From positions 22,510 through 86,509 of the forward strand of contig URZO01000011.1 of NCBI GenBank assembly GCA_900552465.1: 64,000 bases of DNA, read 5' to 3'. Of this stretch, positions 26,005-34,894 are shown in pieces. A program made the translations under genes and the position numbers. The DNA is from an uncultured Parabacteroides sp. GTDB taxonomy: Bacteria; Bacteroidota; Bacteroidia; Bacteroidales; Tannerellaceae. The notes under the pieces are model-generated. The model was not told the origin of the DNA, did not search any database, and was given only the letters and a program-made list of their open reading frames with translations. Each line of letters starts with the position of its first letter. Positions within the stretch are counted from its first letter, which is position 1.

Positions 26005-28689
26005 ATGAACAATTCTATACAATTAATAAGCCTCTTATTACTGGCTTCCGGGTTGTCGATGCAAGCGCAGGAAAAGAGGGCTATGACATTCGATGAGATG
26101 GTCGGGTGGGAACGTATCTCCGGACAAAGTATCTCCGACAACGGTAAATGGGTTTACTGCAAGATGGAACCTTGGCGGGGAGATGCCACGATCTTGTTGT
26201 ACAATGACAAAGGCGAAGAGAAAGCGACTTTCAAACCGGCAGAGAAAGCACAGTTCAGCTCTTCATCCGAATATCTGCTGGTGACAAAAACTCCTCCGCT
26301 GGAAGAAGTGGAGGCTGCGAAGCTAAAGAATACCGATAAGGATAAAATGCCGATGAACAGCCTTATCATCTCCCGGCTGGCAGGCGGAGAGGAAACGATC
26401 GACTCGCTCAAATCATACAAACTGTCGGAGACAGCCGATTGGCTGGCATACCAGCGCGGAAGTAAAAAAGACTCCACGCTTTACATCCGTTCGCTCAGCG
26501 GAATGCAAAGGGATTCATTCCCGGCAGTAAGCGACTTCGGGTTCGCAAAGAAAGGGAATGTCTTATACGTCGTCTCCGATTCCGTCCTGTACACCTTCAT
26601 CCCCCAAAAAGGCAATAACCGGATTTCCGGCGGGAAAGGCGTATTCAAGAAGATTGCGTTCAATGAAGATGGCAGCAAGTTGGCTTATCTGTTCTGTGCG
26701 GACAAAGACTCGGCCGCCACTCGCAGCAGCCTATATCTGTCTGCCGGTAACGCTCCCGGCAAGCTGATTGCGGAACGGGGGAATGAGGCATTTCCGACTT
26801 CCTGGATAATCAGTGAAAACGGCAATGTCTACTTTTCGGAAGACGCCAACCGCCTCTTCTTCGGTACAGCACCTGAACCCAGACAGAAAGACACGACTGT
26901 TCTGGCCGAGAACCGTCCGGACGTACAAGTCTGGAGCTGGGACGAGAAGGTGCAGTACACTCAGCAGTCCTTCAACAAGGCTTCCGACCTGAAACGTTCC
27001 TACACGGCAGTCTACAACCTCGGCGACCAACGCCTTTTCCAGCTTGCAACGGAGAAACTCCCCACCCTGCAAACCGCCGATGAAGGCAATGCGGCATTGG
27101 CTCTCCTCTCCACAACAGAGCCATACGGCACACAAAGCATGTGGACGGCCAGGCAGTTCCACGATATATATACCGTCAACCTGGAAACAGGAGAACGTCG
27201 GCAGATCAAGGAAAAGGCTCCTTCCTACATGCGCTTCTCTCCAAAAGGGAAATACACCTATTGGTACTGCGAACAAGACAGTTCCTGGTATACTCGCTCT
27301 ATGGCAGACGGAAAAGAATATCGCCTGACCACTCCGCAGACATTCGTTGCCTGGGATGAAGATAACGACGTCCCCGACTATCCTTCTCCATACGGAATTG
27401 CAGGTTGGACAGAGGACGACCGGGCAATCCTGATCAAAGACCGCTACGACATCTGGAAGTTCGATCCGGCAGGTTCTTCTTCTCCGATAAACCTGACTGT
27501 CAACGGACGGAAAGAGAAAATCTCCTATTCGCTGATCCAGCTGGACAAAGAGAAAAGATCGTATAACCTGAACGAAGCGCAATATCTCACCGGGTTCAAC
27601 GAAAGCACTAAAGGCTTCGGATATTACACCGCCCGGCTGAACAAACCGGCGGCTCCTAAAGCATTGCTTGCCGGCAACTTCAAGCTGGCAGCTTTGTCGA
27701 AAGCTAAAAATGCGGATGCCGTCATCTATACACAAGAGACATACGAACAATATCCGGACATCCGCTTATCCGATCTTAGTTTCAGGAAATCCATTCAGCT
27801 GACAGACGGTATCAGCCAACAGGATTCCATTATCTGGGGAACAGCCGAGCTGACCTCCTGGATCTCGCTCGACGGGCGTCCGTTGGAAGGCATTATTTAT
27901 AAACCCGCCGATTTCGACCCGAACAAGAAGTATCCGGTAATCGTGAATTTCTACGAACGCAATGCAAACACCCTGTACAACTACCACATGCCAAGCCCCG
28001 GACGTTCCACGATCGACTATCCGTTCTACCTGAGCCACGGCTTTATCATCTTCAATCCGGATGTACGCTTTACCGACGGCTACCCGGGAGAAAGCTGCTA
28101 CAACTGCGTCATGCCGGGTATCACCGCCCTGATCGCGAAAGGATATGTAAACGAAAAGGCTATCGGCGCACAGGGACATAGCTGGGGAGGTTATCAGGTC
28201 GCTTACCTGGCAACCCGTACCAACCTGTTTGCTGCAATCGAATCGGGCGCCCCGGTGGTCAACATGTTAAGTGCTTACGGCGGCATCCGCTGGGGCTCCG
28301 GCCTGAACCGTTCCATGCAATACGAACACGGACAGAGCCGTATCGGCGATAATATATGGGAAATGCCGCTGCAATATATCGAAAACTCTCCCCTTTTCAA
28401 TATGAACAAAGTGACGACCCCGATCCTGATCATGCACAATGATGCCGACGGTCATGTGCCCTGGTATCAGGGTATCGAGTTTTTCATCGCCCTCAAACGC
28501 CTGCAGAAAACCGCCTGGTTGCTCAACTACACCGGCGAACCCCACTGGCCTTCACGCCTGGCAAACCGTTTGGACTTCCAGAAACGCATGTTCCAGTTCT
28601 TCGACCATTACCTGCAAGGCACCCCAATGCCTAAATGGATGAGCGAAGGCGTTCCGGCGGTAGACAGGGATTTTGAGTTGGGATATTAA
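26005..28689 (+). CDS. S9 family prolyl-oligopeptidase-like exported peptidase
   Basis: An 894-residue peptidase with a signal peptide (MNNSIQLISLLLLASGLSMQA) and a long N-terminal propeller region. The C-terminal alpha/beta-hydrolase has the nucleophile motif GHSWGG (Ser726), an acid in NDADGHVPW (Asp813 or Asp815) and His847 in GEPHWP. It is larger than the S9 protein at 18311 and from a different subgroup (WGG versus AGG elbow). It should act on peptides in the periplasm. Its stop codon overlaps that of the convergent kinase gene at 28686 by 3 bp, so the transcripts are antisense at their ends. Confidence 0.9.
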   Translation: MNNSIQLISLLLLASGLSMQAQEKRAMTFDEMVGWERISGQSISDNGKWVYCKMEPWRGDATILLYNDKGEEKATFKPAEKAQFSSSSEYLLVTKTPPLEEVEAAKLKNTDKDKMPMNSLIISRLAGGEETIDSLKSYKLSETADWLAYQRGSKKDSTLYIRSLSGMQRDSFPAVSDFGFAKKGNVLYVVSDSVLYTFIPQKGNNRISGGKGVFKKIAFNEDGSKLAYLFCADKDSAATRSSLYLSAGNAPGKLIAERGNEAFPTSWIISENGNVYFSEDANRLFFGTAPEPRQKDTTVLAENRPDVQVWSWDEKVQYTQQSFNKASDLKRSYTAVYNLGDQRLFQLATEKLPTLQTADEGNAALALLSTTEPYGTQSMWTARQFHDIYTVNLETGERRQIKEKAPSYMRFSPKGKYTYWYCEQDSSWYTRSMADGKEYRLTTPQTFVAWDEDNDVPDYPSPYGIAGWTEDDRAILIKDRYDIWKFDPAGSSSPINLTVNGRKEKISYSLIQLDKEKRSYNLNEAQYLTGFNESTKGFGYYTARLNKPAAPKALLAGNFKLAALSKAKNADAVIYTQETYEQYPDIRLSDLSFRKSIQLTDGISQQDSIIWGTAELTSWISLDGRPLEGIIYKPADFDPNKKYPVIVNFYERNANTLYNYHMPSPGRSTIDYPFYLSHGFIIFNPDVRFTDGYPGESCYNCVMPGITALIAKGYVNEKAIGAQGHSWGGYQVAYLATRTNLFAAIESGAPVVNMLSAYGGIRWGSGLNRSMQYEHGQSRIGDNIWEMPLQYIENSPLFNMNKVTTPILIMHNDADGHVPWYQGIEFFIALKRLQKTAWLLNYTGEPHWPSRLANRLDFQKRMFQFFDHYLQGTPMPKWMSEGVPAVDRDFELGY

Positions 28690-29687
28690 AACTCCATCCT
28701 GAACATCGTCCGTACATTCGGGATGGACGAGACGGAGAGTTGGCCACCGTGGAGGTGCATAATGCGTTGGGATATAGGCAAACCGATACCGCTCCCTCCG
28801 GATTTGGTGGAAAAGAAAGGAGTAAAGATGACAGACAACCGTTCGGCGGAGATGCCCGGACCGTTGTCTGTTATTGTTATAAGAGGATTTCCGGACGGTC
28901 CTGTACAAGCCTCAACCTTCACAATGCCATCAGTCTGCCCTTCCACAGCCTGCAGGGCGTTCCGGATTAGATTGATTAAAGCAAGCGTAATCAGATTCGG
29001 ATCGCCATGTAATTCCAATTCCTTGCCCATGGATCTATTTTCCCTGCCAGTGGAATACACAATACGTCCGCTTCCCGGTTCCGCCTGAAGCAAACGTTCC
29101 AGCTTGGAGAACAGTTCTGAAATAGAAATCATCTTATACTCCGGTTCCGGCAGGTGCGTCAGGCGATGATAGGAATCAAGAAAAGCAGTCAGATTCTTTG
29201 CCTGGCTGTTGATAACTTCAAGTCCTTCGCGCTGCTGTGCAATATCAGTATGATCCGCATGTTTCAGCAAATCTGCCGAAAGGGAAGCGATCGGGGTAAT
29301 GGAGTTACGGATCTCGTGTGTCAGCACCCTGAGAATGCTTTCATAGTAAAGGCTTTTCTCCTCAACTTCAATCTGTTTATCACCAAGTTGCTGCATGATA
29401 CGATTCATATCGGCATACAGGGTTCTTAAAAACGGATCGTCGGATTCAGCCGGGAAATATTGCGTCGGATCTCCATTCCGCATCGCTTCGAAGAAGACGG
29501 ATAGTTTCCGATTGAAATGGCTTGTCAACCGGATAACAAACAGTGTTATCAACAGGATAAATAGCAGACATACAAAAGATAAGGTATACGACAGCTGAGT
29601 TATTAACAACCAGGAGCCGATCAGGGATAAAAGCACAATCAATACTACACTCCCTACAATCTTAGCATATAACCTGCGACTGTACAT
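28686..29687 (-). CDS. sensor histidine kinase (NtrY/NtrB-like), second copy
   Basis: A 333-residue kinase with two TMs (about 10-30 and 35-54) and a short linker. The phospho-acceptor motif LTHEIRNSITPI has His124. A complete HATPase domain has the N-box LINLIRNALQAVEG, the G1 box ITDNGPGI, FFSTK and the G2 box SGGSGIGLPIS. It is a paralog of the kinase at 1-725. The matching second response regulator lies at 37481-38263 on the same strand, in the same regulator-then-kinase order, but six lipoprotein genes on the other strand now separate them. Its presumed promoter ends only 4 bp before the ATG. Confidence 0.93.
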   Translation of the reverse strand: MYSRRLYAKIVGSVVLIVLLSLIGSWLLITQLSYTLSFVCLLFILLITLFVIRLTSHFNRKLSVFFEAMRNGDPTQYFPAESDDPFLRTLYADMNRIMQQLGDKQIEVEEKSLYYESILRVLTHEIRNSITPIASLSADLLKHADHTDIAQQREGLEVINSQAKNLTAFLDSYHRLTHLPEPEYKMISISELFSKLERLLQAEPGSGRIVYSTGRENRSMGKELELHGDPNLITLALINLIRNALQAVEGQTDGIVKVEACTGPSGNPLITITDNGPGISAERLSVIFTPFFSTKSGGSGIGLPISQRIMHLHGGQLSVSSIPNVRTMFRMEF

Positions 29688-29691
29688 AGTA

Positions 29692-29723
29692 CAAAGATAG
29701 ACTATTTACCGCATATCTGCAAA
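29692..29723 (-). promoter_or_regulatory. promoter of the second kinase gene
   Basis: On the minus strand TTTG (29723-29720), 20 bp and TATCTTTG (29699-29692) match the Bacteroidota consensus perfectly. Transcription should begin about at the ATG (29687), which predicts a leaderless message. Confidence 0.6.
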
Positions 29724-29777
29724 ACAGGAACAAGGCATACGAATCACACGTTTATTTACGAATATATAGTAATAAAC

Positions 29778-29808
29778 TTGCTTTTAATAAATTAAATCGC
29801 TTTATTTG
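29778..29808 (+). promoter_or_regulatory. probable promoter of the lipoprotein array
   Basis: TTG (29778-29780), 20 bp and TTTATTTG (29801-29808, one mismatch to TAnnTTTG) lie about 26 bp before the first lipoprotein gene. The region is AT-rich. Confidence 0.5.
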
Positions 29809-29834
29809 TATCAAACAATCTAATCGAAGTAGAG

Positions 29835-31052
29835 ATGAACACAACAACGAAACTTTCAGGCAGCTTGCTCATCATGGCCACAGCTGTTTCCTGCGGAACA
29901 GGAAACCAGAATCATTCTGCGGATGTAAAAGATCCTTTGGCCAATTGCCCGGTAGTCGGGCAGTATGTACAGGTGGGTAATGACAAGGTATTGTCGTGCG
30001 ATCAGAGAAATTTGAAAGACACAATAGATATTCCTCTCAGTTATTTTACAGAAGAGTTGGACATTGTAAAGTTAGATAACCGGGATGAAGCACTTGTAGG
30101 ACAGGCTGGCGTTACTATTTCAGATAATTACATACTAATCAGCAGTTCTCCCTTCAAACTATTCGACCGGAAGGGAAACTTCCTGACCAATATCGGAGCG
30201 GTCGGGAATGGGCCTGGAGAATATAAATTCATTATTTATGCGCAACTCGACGAACCAAACAATCGTATTTATTTGTTACCTTGGAGAGGATCACAACTTT
30301 TAGTTTACGACTTAGCAGGAAATATATTACCCCCTATTCCTTTCTGTAATCAAGCATCCACATCAATGTTTTATGCAGACTCAAATAAAGGGACTGTCTC
30401 TGTTGTCACCTTACCAATGAAAAACATTCCTTTTGTTGCTTGGACACAAGATACGAAGGGGAACCAGATCAGCGCTATTGAACCAGGTAATCTGAAATGT
30501 GAAAATATCGGCAGCTTGGTAGTTTCCAGCTTTAATCTACCTGATATATTTGATATAAACATCATGTGTATCATGCCCACCTATATAGACTCTCTTTACC
30601 AGTACGACAGAACCAATAGCCGGCTACGTCCTACTTTTACACTAAACTTTACGAATAAAGATGATATACCTTGGCACGGCTACAGTGAATGGCCAGATCA
30701 TTTTGTCGGTTATATCTCAGACCCGCCAATAACAAGAGAAAATGAATTAGGGACGACAACTACACCTGGAAAAATGCATTCTTATATTGTTAACAAACAA
30801 ACAAATCATGGGTCATATTTCAAAATGTATAATGATTACTTAGGTAACATTGAGATTAAAAAGCCTCATTTTGCTTTTAACAACGGCTATTATAAAGTCA
30901 ACATTGAACCAGGTAACCTGCTGACTGAGATTGAAACAGCCTTAAAGAATCCCAATCTACCGGATACAATGCGGAAAAAGTTGATCGATCTACAAAGCTC
31001 AATCAGTGAGAATGACAATAACTACATCATGATTGCTAAGCTAAAAAGATAA
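29835..31052 (+). CDS. 6-bladed beta-propeller lipoprotein, array member 1
   Basis: A 405-residue lipoprotein with lipobox AVSC (Cys20). The body resembles the Bacteroidota 6-bladed-propeller (BF3164/TolB-like) family, with motifs such as KLFDRKGNFLTNIGAVGNG, GPGEY and NRIYLLPWRGSQLLVYDL. The conserved C-terminus has NIEPGNLLTEIE, then ENDNNYIMIAKLKR. Function is unknown; the family sits on the outer membrane or in the periplasm. It heads a same-strand run of six lipoprotein genes. From the second quarter on it is visibly more AT-rich than members 2 and 3, while its first about 170 bp are almost identical to those of member 2. This suggests recombination between them. Confidence 0.85.
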   Translation: MNTTTKLSGSLLIMATAVSCGTGNQNHSADVKDPLANCPVVGQYVQVGNDKVLSCDQRNLKDTIDIPLSYFTEELDIVKLDNRDEALVGQAGVTISDNYILISSSPFKLFDRKGNFLTNIGAVGNGPGEYKFIIYAQLDEPNNRIYLLPWRGSQLLVYDLAGNILPPIPFCNQASTSMFYADSNKGTVSVVTLPMKNIPFVAWTQDTKGNQISAIEPGNLKCENIGSLVVSSFNLPDIFDINIMCIMPTYIDSLYQYDRTNSRLRPTFTLNFTNKDDIPWHGYSEWPDHFVGYISDPPITRENELGTTTTPGKMHSYIVNKQTNHGSYFKMYNDYLGNIEIKKPHFAFNNGYYKVNIEPGNLLTEIETALKNPNLPDTMRKKLIDLQSSISENDNNYIMIAKLKR

Positions 31053-31079
31053 CGTCTACAAACAATAAATTCAGAGATT

Positions 31080-32297
31080 ATGAACACAACAACAAAACTT
31101 TCAAGCAGCTTGCTCATCATGGTTACAGCTGTTTCCTGTGGAACAGGAAGCCAGAATCATTCTGCGGATGTAAAAGATCCTTTGGCTAATTGCCCGGTGG
31201 TCGGGCAGTATGTACAGGTGGGTAATGACAAGGTATTGTCGTGCGATCAGAAGTTATTGACTGATACAGTCCGCCTGCCCCTCAGCTTTTTCACTGAAGA
31301 AATGGACATTATCAGACTGGACAACCGAGACGAGGCGCTGATCGGAGAAACCGCCATAACCGCTTCGGAGAACTATTTGGTGACACACACCGGATATCCT
31401 CCTAAACCATTAAAACTATTTGCTAAGAAAGGAAACTATCTGACCGATATCGGTTCAATCGGACAAGGTCCCGGAGAGTATCAGAATGTATATGACATTC
31501 AGTTGGATGAAGCTAACGACCGGATATATGTAATGCCTTGGCAAAGCGCACAACTTCTGGTATACGACCTGAAAGGAAATGTATTAGACCCGATCCCGCT
31601 CTGTCTCCGTTGCCCGAAATCCAAATTCAGGGTAGACACAAAGAACGGGACGGTATCAGTCGTAGTACTTCCGTTCGAAGGATTGCCTGCCGTAGCCTGG
31701 ACACAAGACATGAAGGGTAACCGGCAAAGCAATATAGAGCCGGGCCACCTGGGAGTACCGTTTGATTACAGTAATGAAGTATGGTCCGGTTTCAACATGC
31801 AGGACGTATTCGACGTGAACATTATGTGTATCATGCCGACACGAGTCGATTCGCTATACCGGTATGATATTACAAACAACCGGATGCAACCCACATTCAC
31901 AATGAAGCTAACAGCCGACCCGATCCCCTGGCATGGATATGGCGAATGGGCCGACTATTTTACCGGAGACGTATCGGCCCCTCCCATACAGGTGCCGGGC
32001 GGCTGGCAGAACGGAGAAACGATCTTCTATCTCGTTGACAAGAAGACTTGCAAAGGCGCATACTTCAGACTTTACAACGACTTCTTCGGCAATGAAAACA
32101 TAGCATGGCCCAGCATGGCTTTCTCCAACGGCTACTACGTTCGCAACATCGAACCGGGCAACTTGCTGACTGAGATAGAAAACGCTTTAAAGAACAAAGA
32201 CCTTACCGATGCCAAACGCAAGAAGCTGACAGATCTGCAAGGTATCATCGACGATAATGACAATAACTACGTCATGGTTGCCCGACTCAAGAAGTAA
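31080..32297 (+). CDS. 6-bladed beta-propeller lipoprotein, array member 2
   Basis: A 405-residue paralog of member 1, 27 bp after it, with lipobox AVSC (Cys20). The first 57 codons are about 95% identical to member 1 at the DNA level, then identity drops sharply. Propeller motifs include KLFAKKGNYLTDIGSIGQG, GPGEY and DRIYVMPWQSAQLLVYDL. The C-terminus (NIEPGNLLTEIENALKNKDL, then NDNNYVMVARLKK) is as in the others. The homologous ends and variable middle suggest a shared anchoring or folding role with changed ligand surfaces; that is speculation. Confidence 0.85.
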   Translation: MNTTTKLSSSLLIMVTAVSCGTGSQNHSADVKDPLANCPVVGQYVQVGNDKVLSCDQKLLTDTVRLPLSFFTEEMDIIRLDNRDEALIGETAITASENYLVTHTGYPPKPLKLFAKKGNYLTDIGSIGQGPGEYQNVYDIQLDEANDRIYVMPWQSAQLLVYDLKGNVLDPIPLCLRCPKSKFRVDTKNGTVSVVVLPFEGLPAVAWTQDMKGNRQSNIEPGHLGVPFDYSNEVWSGFNMQDVFDVNIMCIMPTRVDSLYRYDITNNRMQPTFTMKLTADPIPWHGYGEWADYFTGDVSAPPIQVPGGWQNGETIFYLVDKKTCKGAYFRLYNDFFGNENIAWPSMAFSNGYYVRNIEPGNLLTEIENALKNKDLTDAKRKKLTDLQGIIDDNDNNYVMVARLKK

Positions 32298-32320
32298 CGT
32301 AATCTACAAATCCATATATT

Positions 32321-33556
32321 ATGAACACAACAACGAAACTTTTTAGAGGCTTGCTTATTACGACAATGGCAGTGTCCTGCAACACAGGGACTCAGGAGCA
32401 GTCTGCAAAAGAAGAAGACCCATTGGCAAACTCTCCGGTAGTCGGCCAGTATGTACAGGTCGGGGATAATCAAGTCTTGTCATGCGACCAGAAACTATTG
32501 GTCGATACAGTAAGTATTCCACTCAGTTACTTCGCTGAACAACTGGAAATCGTAAAACTGGATGACCGGGATGAAGCTATAGTCGGACAAACCGCAATAA
32601 CAGTCTCTGATAATTATCTCTTGGCACACAGTGGATATCCGCCAACGGCGTTCAAGCTCTTCGACAGGAAAGGAACTTTCCTTACTACCGTAGGGGCAGC
32701 CGGTCAAGGTCCGGGTGAATATCAGGCCGTCAGTGACGCCCAGATCGACGAACTGAACCAGCGCATCTACCTAATGCCCTGGCAAAGCGACAAACTGTTG
32801 GTTTTCGACATGCAAGGAAAAGCTTTAGAACCGATTCCACTCGGTAGCCGTTGCCCAAAAGCAAGATTCTATGTCGATCCGGTCAAAAAGACCATCACCG
32901 TTGCAACGCTTCCTTGGAAGGATACACCGACAGTCGTATGGATACAAGATATGACGGGTAAACACCTGCAAGAAATAGCGCCGGGACATCTGAAAGCAGA
33001 GCACGATACCTTCAATCAGGAACTCATGTACAGTTCTACTCTTCCCGACGCATTCAATTACTGCTTATATCTTATGTTTCCACCACGAGTGGATTCCCTA
33101 TATCAGTATGATATGGAGAAGAATCAGCTGAATCCGGTCTTCACTTTCAATCATACGACAATCGACCCCGTTCCCTGGCACGGCTACTTTGAATGGCCGA
33201 ATCATTATACAGGAGAATTTTCTGGACCTCCCGTCGAACGCAAGACAGATATCGCAAAAGTCTATACACCAGGAGAAACTTTCTCTTATATCATTGATAA
33301 GAAAAGCGGTAAAGGTGCCTACTTCAAACTGTATAATGATTATTTCGGCAATCTGGATATTAGCCGCCCTGATGGCATTTTCAACAAAGGATATTTCGTC
33401 CGCAGCATCGAACCGGGTAATCTCCTGACCGATATAGAAAACGCTTTGAAGAGACAGGATCTCTCCGAAGCCATGCGTAAAGAACTTACGGACCTTGAAA
33501 GCACGATCGGCGAGAACGACAACAACTATGTCATGATCGCCAAGCTCAAAAAATAG
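32321..33556 (+). CDS. 6-bladed beta-propeller lipoprotein, array member 3
   Basis: A 411-residue paralog, 23 bp after member 2. The N-terminus again starts MNTTTKLF and has lipobox AVSC (Cys20), and the VVGQYVQVGDNQVLSCDQKL block is kept. The propeller repeat KLFDRKGTFLTTVGAAGQG, GPGEY and the end NDNNYVMIAKLKK are present. It is closer to members 1 and 2 than to member 5 (34895). A 6-bp gap separates it from the next gene, which belongs to a different lipoprotein family, so they are almost surely co-transcribed. Confidence 0.85.
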   Translation: MNTTTKLFRGLLITTMAVSCNTGTQEQSAKEEDPLANSPVVGQYVQVGDNQVLSCDQKLLVDTVSIPLSYFAEQLEIVKLDDRDEAIVGQTAITVSDNYLLAHSGYPPTAFKLFDRKGTFLTTVGAAGQGPGEYQAVSDAQIDELNQRIYLMPWQSDKLLVFDMQGKALEPIPLGSRCPKARFYVDPVKKTITVATLPWKDTPTVVWIQDMTGKHLQEIAPGHLKAEHDTFNQELMYSSTLPDAFNYCLYLMFPPRVDSLYQYDMEKNQLNPVFTFNHTTIDPVPWHGYFEWPNHYTGEFSGPPVERKTDIAKVYTPGETFSYIIDKKSGKGAYFKLYNDYFGNLDISRPDGIFNKGYFVRSIEPGNLLTDIENALKRQDLSEAMRKELTDLESTIGENDNNYVMIAKLKK

Positions 33557-33562
33557 TCTTCC

Positions 33563-34873
33563 ATGAATAAACAACTACTTTTAATCCTGTTGCCGGCGAT
33601 CCTGCTGGCAACAGGATGCAAACAGCAAACGGCTTCCGACGAAGGGGATACAGCAACGCAGACTGTACCTCATCAGCCGCTCCCGCCGAAATACACGGCG
33701 CAATACGACCGTTCCATTCCGCCCGCCCGCATCGACATAGAGAAAGCGAGTGCAGATTCCGTTACTGTCAACCTGAGTAAAGTAGCCTCTTCCATCGAGT
33801 ACTTTATGGTTGGGGACGACAAATATCCGATCACGGATGTAGTGGCGACCAACGACGGCTTCATAGCCCTGAACCAGCCCAAGCTCTATCTGTACCGCAA
33901 AGGGATGAAGCGGAAGCGGGTCGGACTGAAAACGACGTTCGGCAACTGGATAAACGTTCCCGGCCCGAAAATCTGTTTCGACAAGACAACCACCAAGTTG
34001 TACGCTCATTTGAAAAGGATTAATCAAGAGACGGGTTACGGTGAACCTTATATAGTCGAACTGCCCCCGTTGGACACTGTCCTGGCAAGAGTCTATTACT
34101 TGTATCCGGACTCGTTGCCTGTATCCAGCCATCATTTTCTTCCTCAGAAAGTATCCTTTCTCCACGATTTATCGTCCAGCCAGTATGTAACTTTGAAAGA
34201 AAATAAAGACGGAATTGACGACGGCATTACCACCTTCAATCTGGATGGCGACACAATCTGCACATTCCAGGCAGGTATAGATCCCACCGTCAAGGTCGGC
34301 AACTATTTATATGGCCCTCCTTTCTTTGACAAAATCTACCGGCATGACAACCGGCTTACCTACCGCCTGTCTTTCTGCGACACGATCTATCGCGTCCTGG
34401 ACGAACACACTTATGCTCCGGCGTATGTAACCGACTTCGGAAAGGCCCGCTTGACAGCAATCGAAAACATCCAGGGGAAAGACCGGAAAAACAAAGTATG
34501 GATGACAGCCCTCGAAGAAAACTCAAAAGCACTCTTCATACAGACGCACAAAGAAGGGAAAAACTCGAAAAGCGGTTGGCTGGATGCAGACCGTGAGCCG
34601 GATATGCCGGATGTAGAGCGTCAGATCGTTTATCTAAAATCGTCCAAACAGACCTTCGCCCTCCCAACGAAAGCAGGAGGACTGGCAAACGATCTGGACG
34701 GCGGTCTGCCGTTCTGGCCGGACGGGCAAACAGACGGCTATCTCTATATGATCCGTCCCGCCAAGGAGCTGAAAGCCAAGATCAAGCTGACAGGCTCGCC
34801 CAAACAGAAAGAGCTGAAAGCATTCCTCGACGGCGTGGATGAGAAACAGAACGTAATGATTGTAGTCAAATAA
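33563..34873 (+). CDS. lipoprotein of a second family (DUF4934-like), array member 4
   Basis: A 436-residue lipoprotein with lipobox LATGC (Cys19), then a Gln/Pro/Thr-rich spacer. It differs from members 1-3 but is clearly homologous to member 6 (36163): both share VEKA/EQAS, SxIEYFMVGDDKYPITD-like blocks, LPPLDT/IDT, YxYPDSLP and the C-terminal LPFWPDGQTDGYLYMIRPAK, SPKQKEL and NVMIVVK. The DUF4934 label is from memory. No catalytic motif is seen; a propeller fold is likely. The A-type gene before it and the A-type gene after it suggest that A and B families are expressed and perhaps act together. Confidence 0.75.
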   Translation: MNKQLLLILLPAILLATGCKQQTASDEGDTATQTVPHQPLPPKYTAQYDRSIPPARIDIEKASADSVTVNLSKVASSIEYFMVGDDKYPITDVVATNDGFIALNQPKLYLYRKGMKRKRVGLKTTFGNWINVPGPKICFDKTTTKLYAHLKRINQETGYGEPYIVELPPLDTVLARVYYLYPDSLPVSSHHFLPQKVSFLHDLSSSQYVTLKENKDGIDDGITTFNLDGDTICTFQAGIDPTVKVGNYLYGPPFFDKIYRHDNRLTYRLSFCDTIYRVLDEHTYAPAYVTDFGKARLTAIENIQGKDRKNKVWMTALEENSKALFIQTHKEGKNSKSGWLDADREPDMPDVERQIVYLKSSKQTFALPTKAGGLANDLDGGLPFWPDGQTDGYLYMIRPAKELKAKIKLTGSPKQKELKAFLDGVDEKQNVMIVVK

Positions 34874-34894
34874 AAAAGAAAATAGCAGGCGATT

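Noticed and set aside
25860..26141. A 94-residue N-terminal extension of the PD-(D/E)XK protein
   Set aside because: It would run through the promoter region and start of the divergent S9 gene and has no similarity to the family; a -7 box lies downstream of it at 25887-25894.
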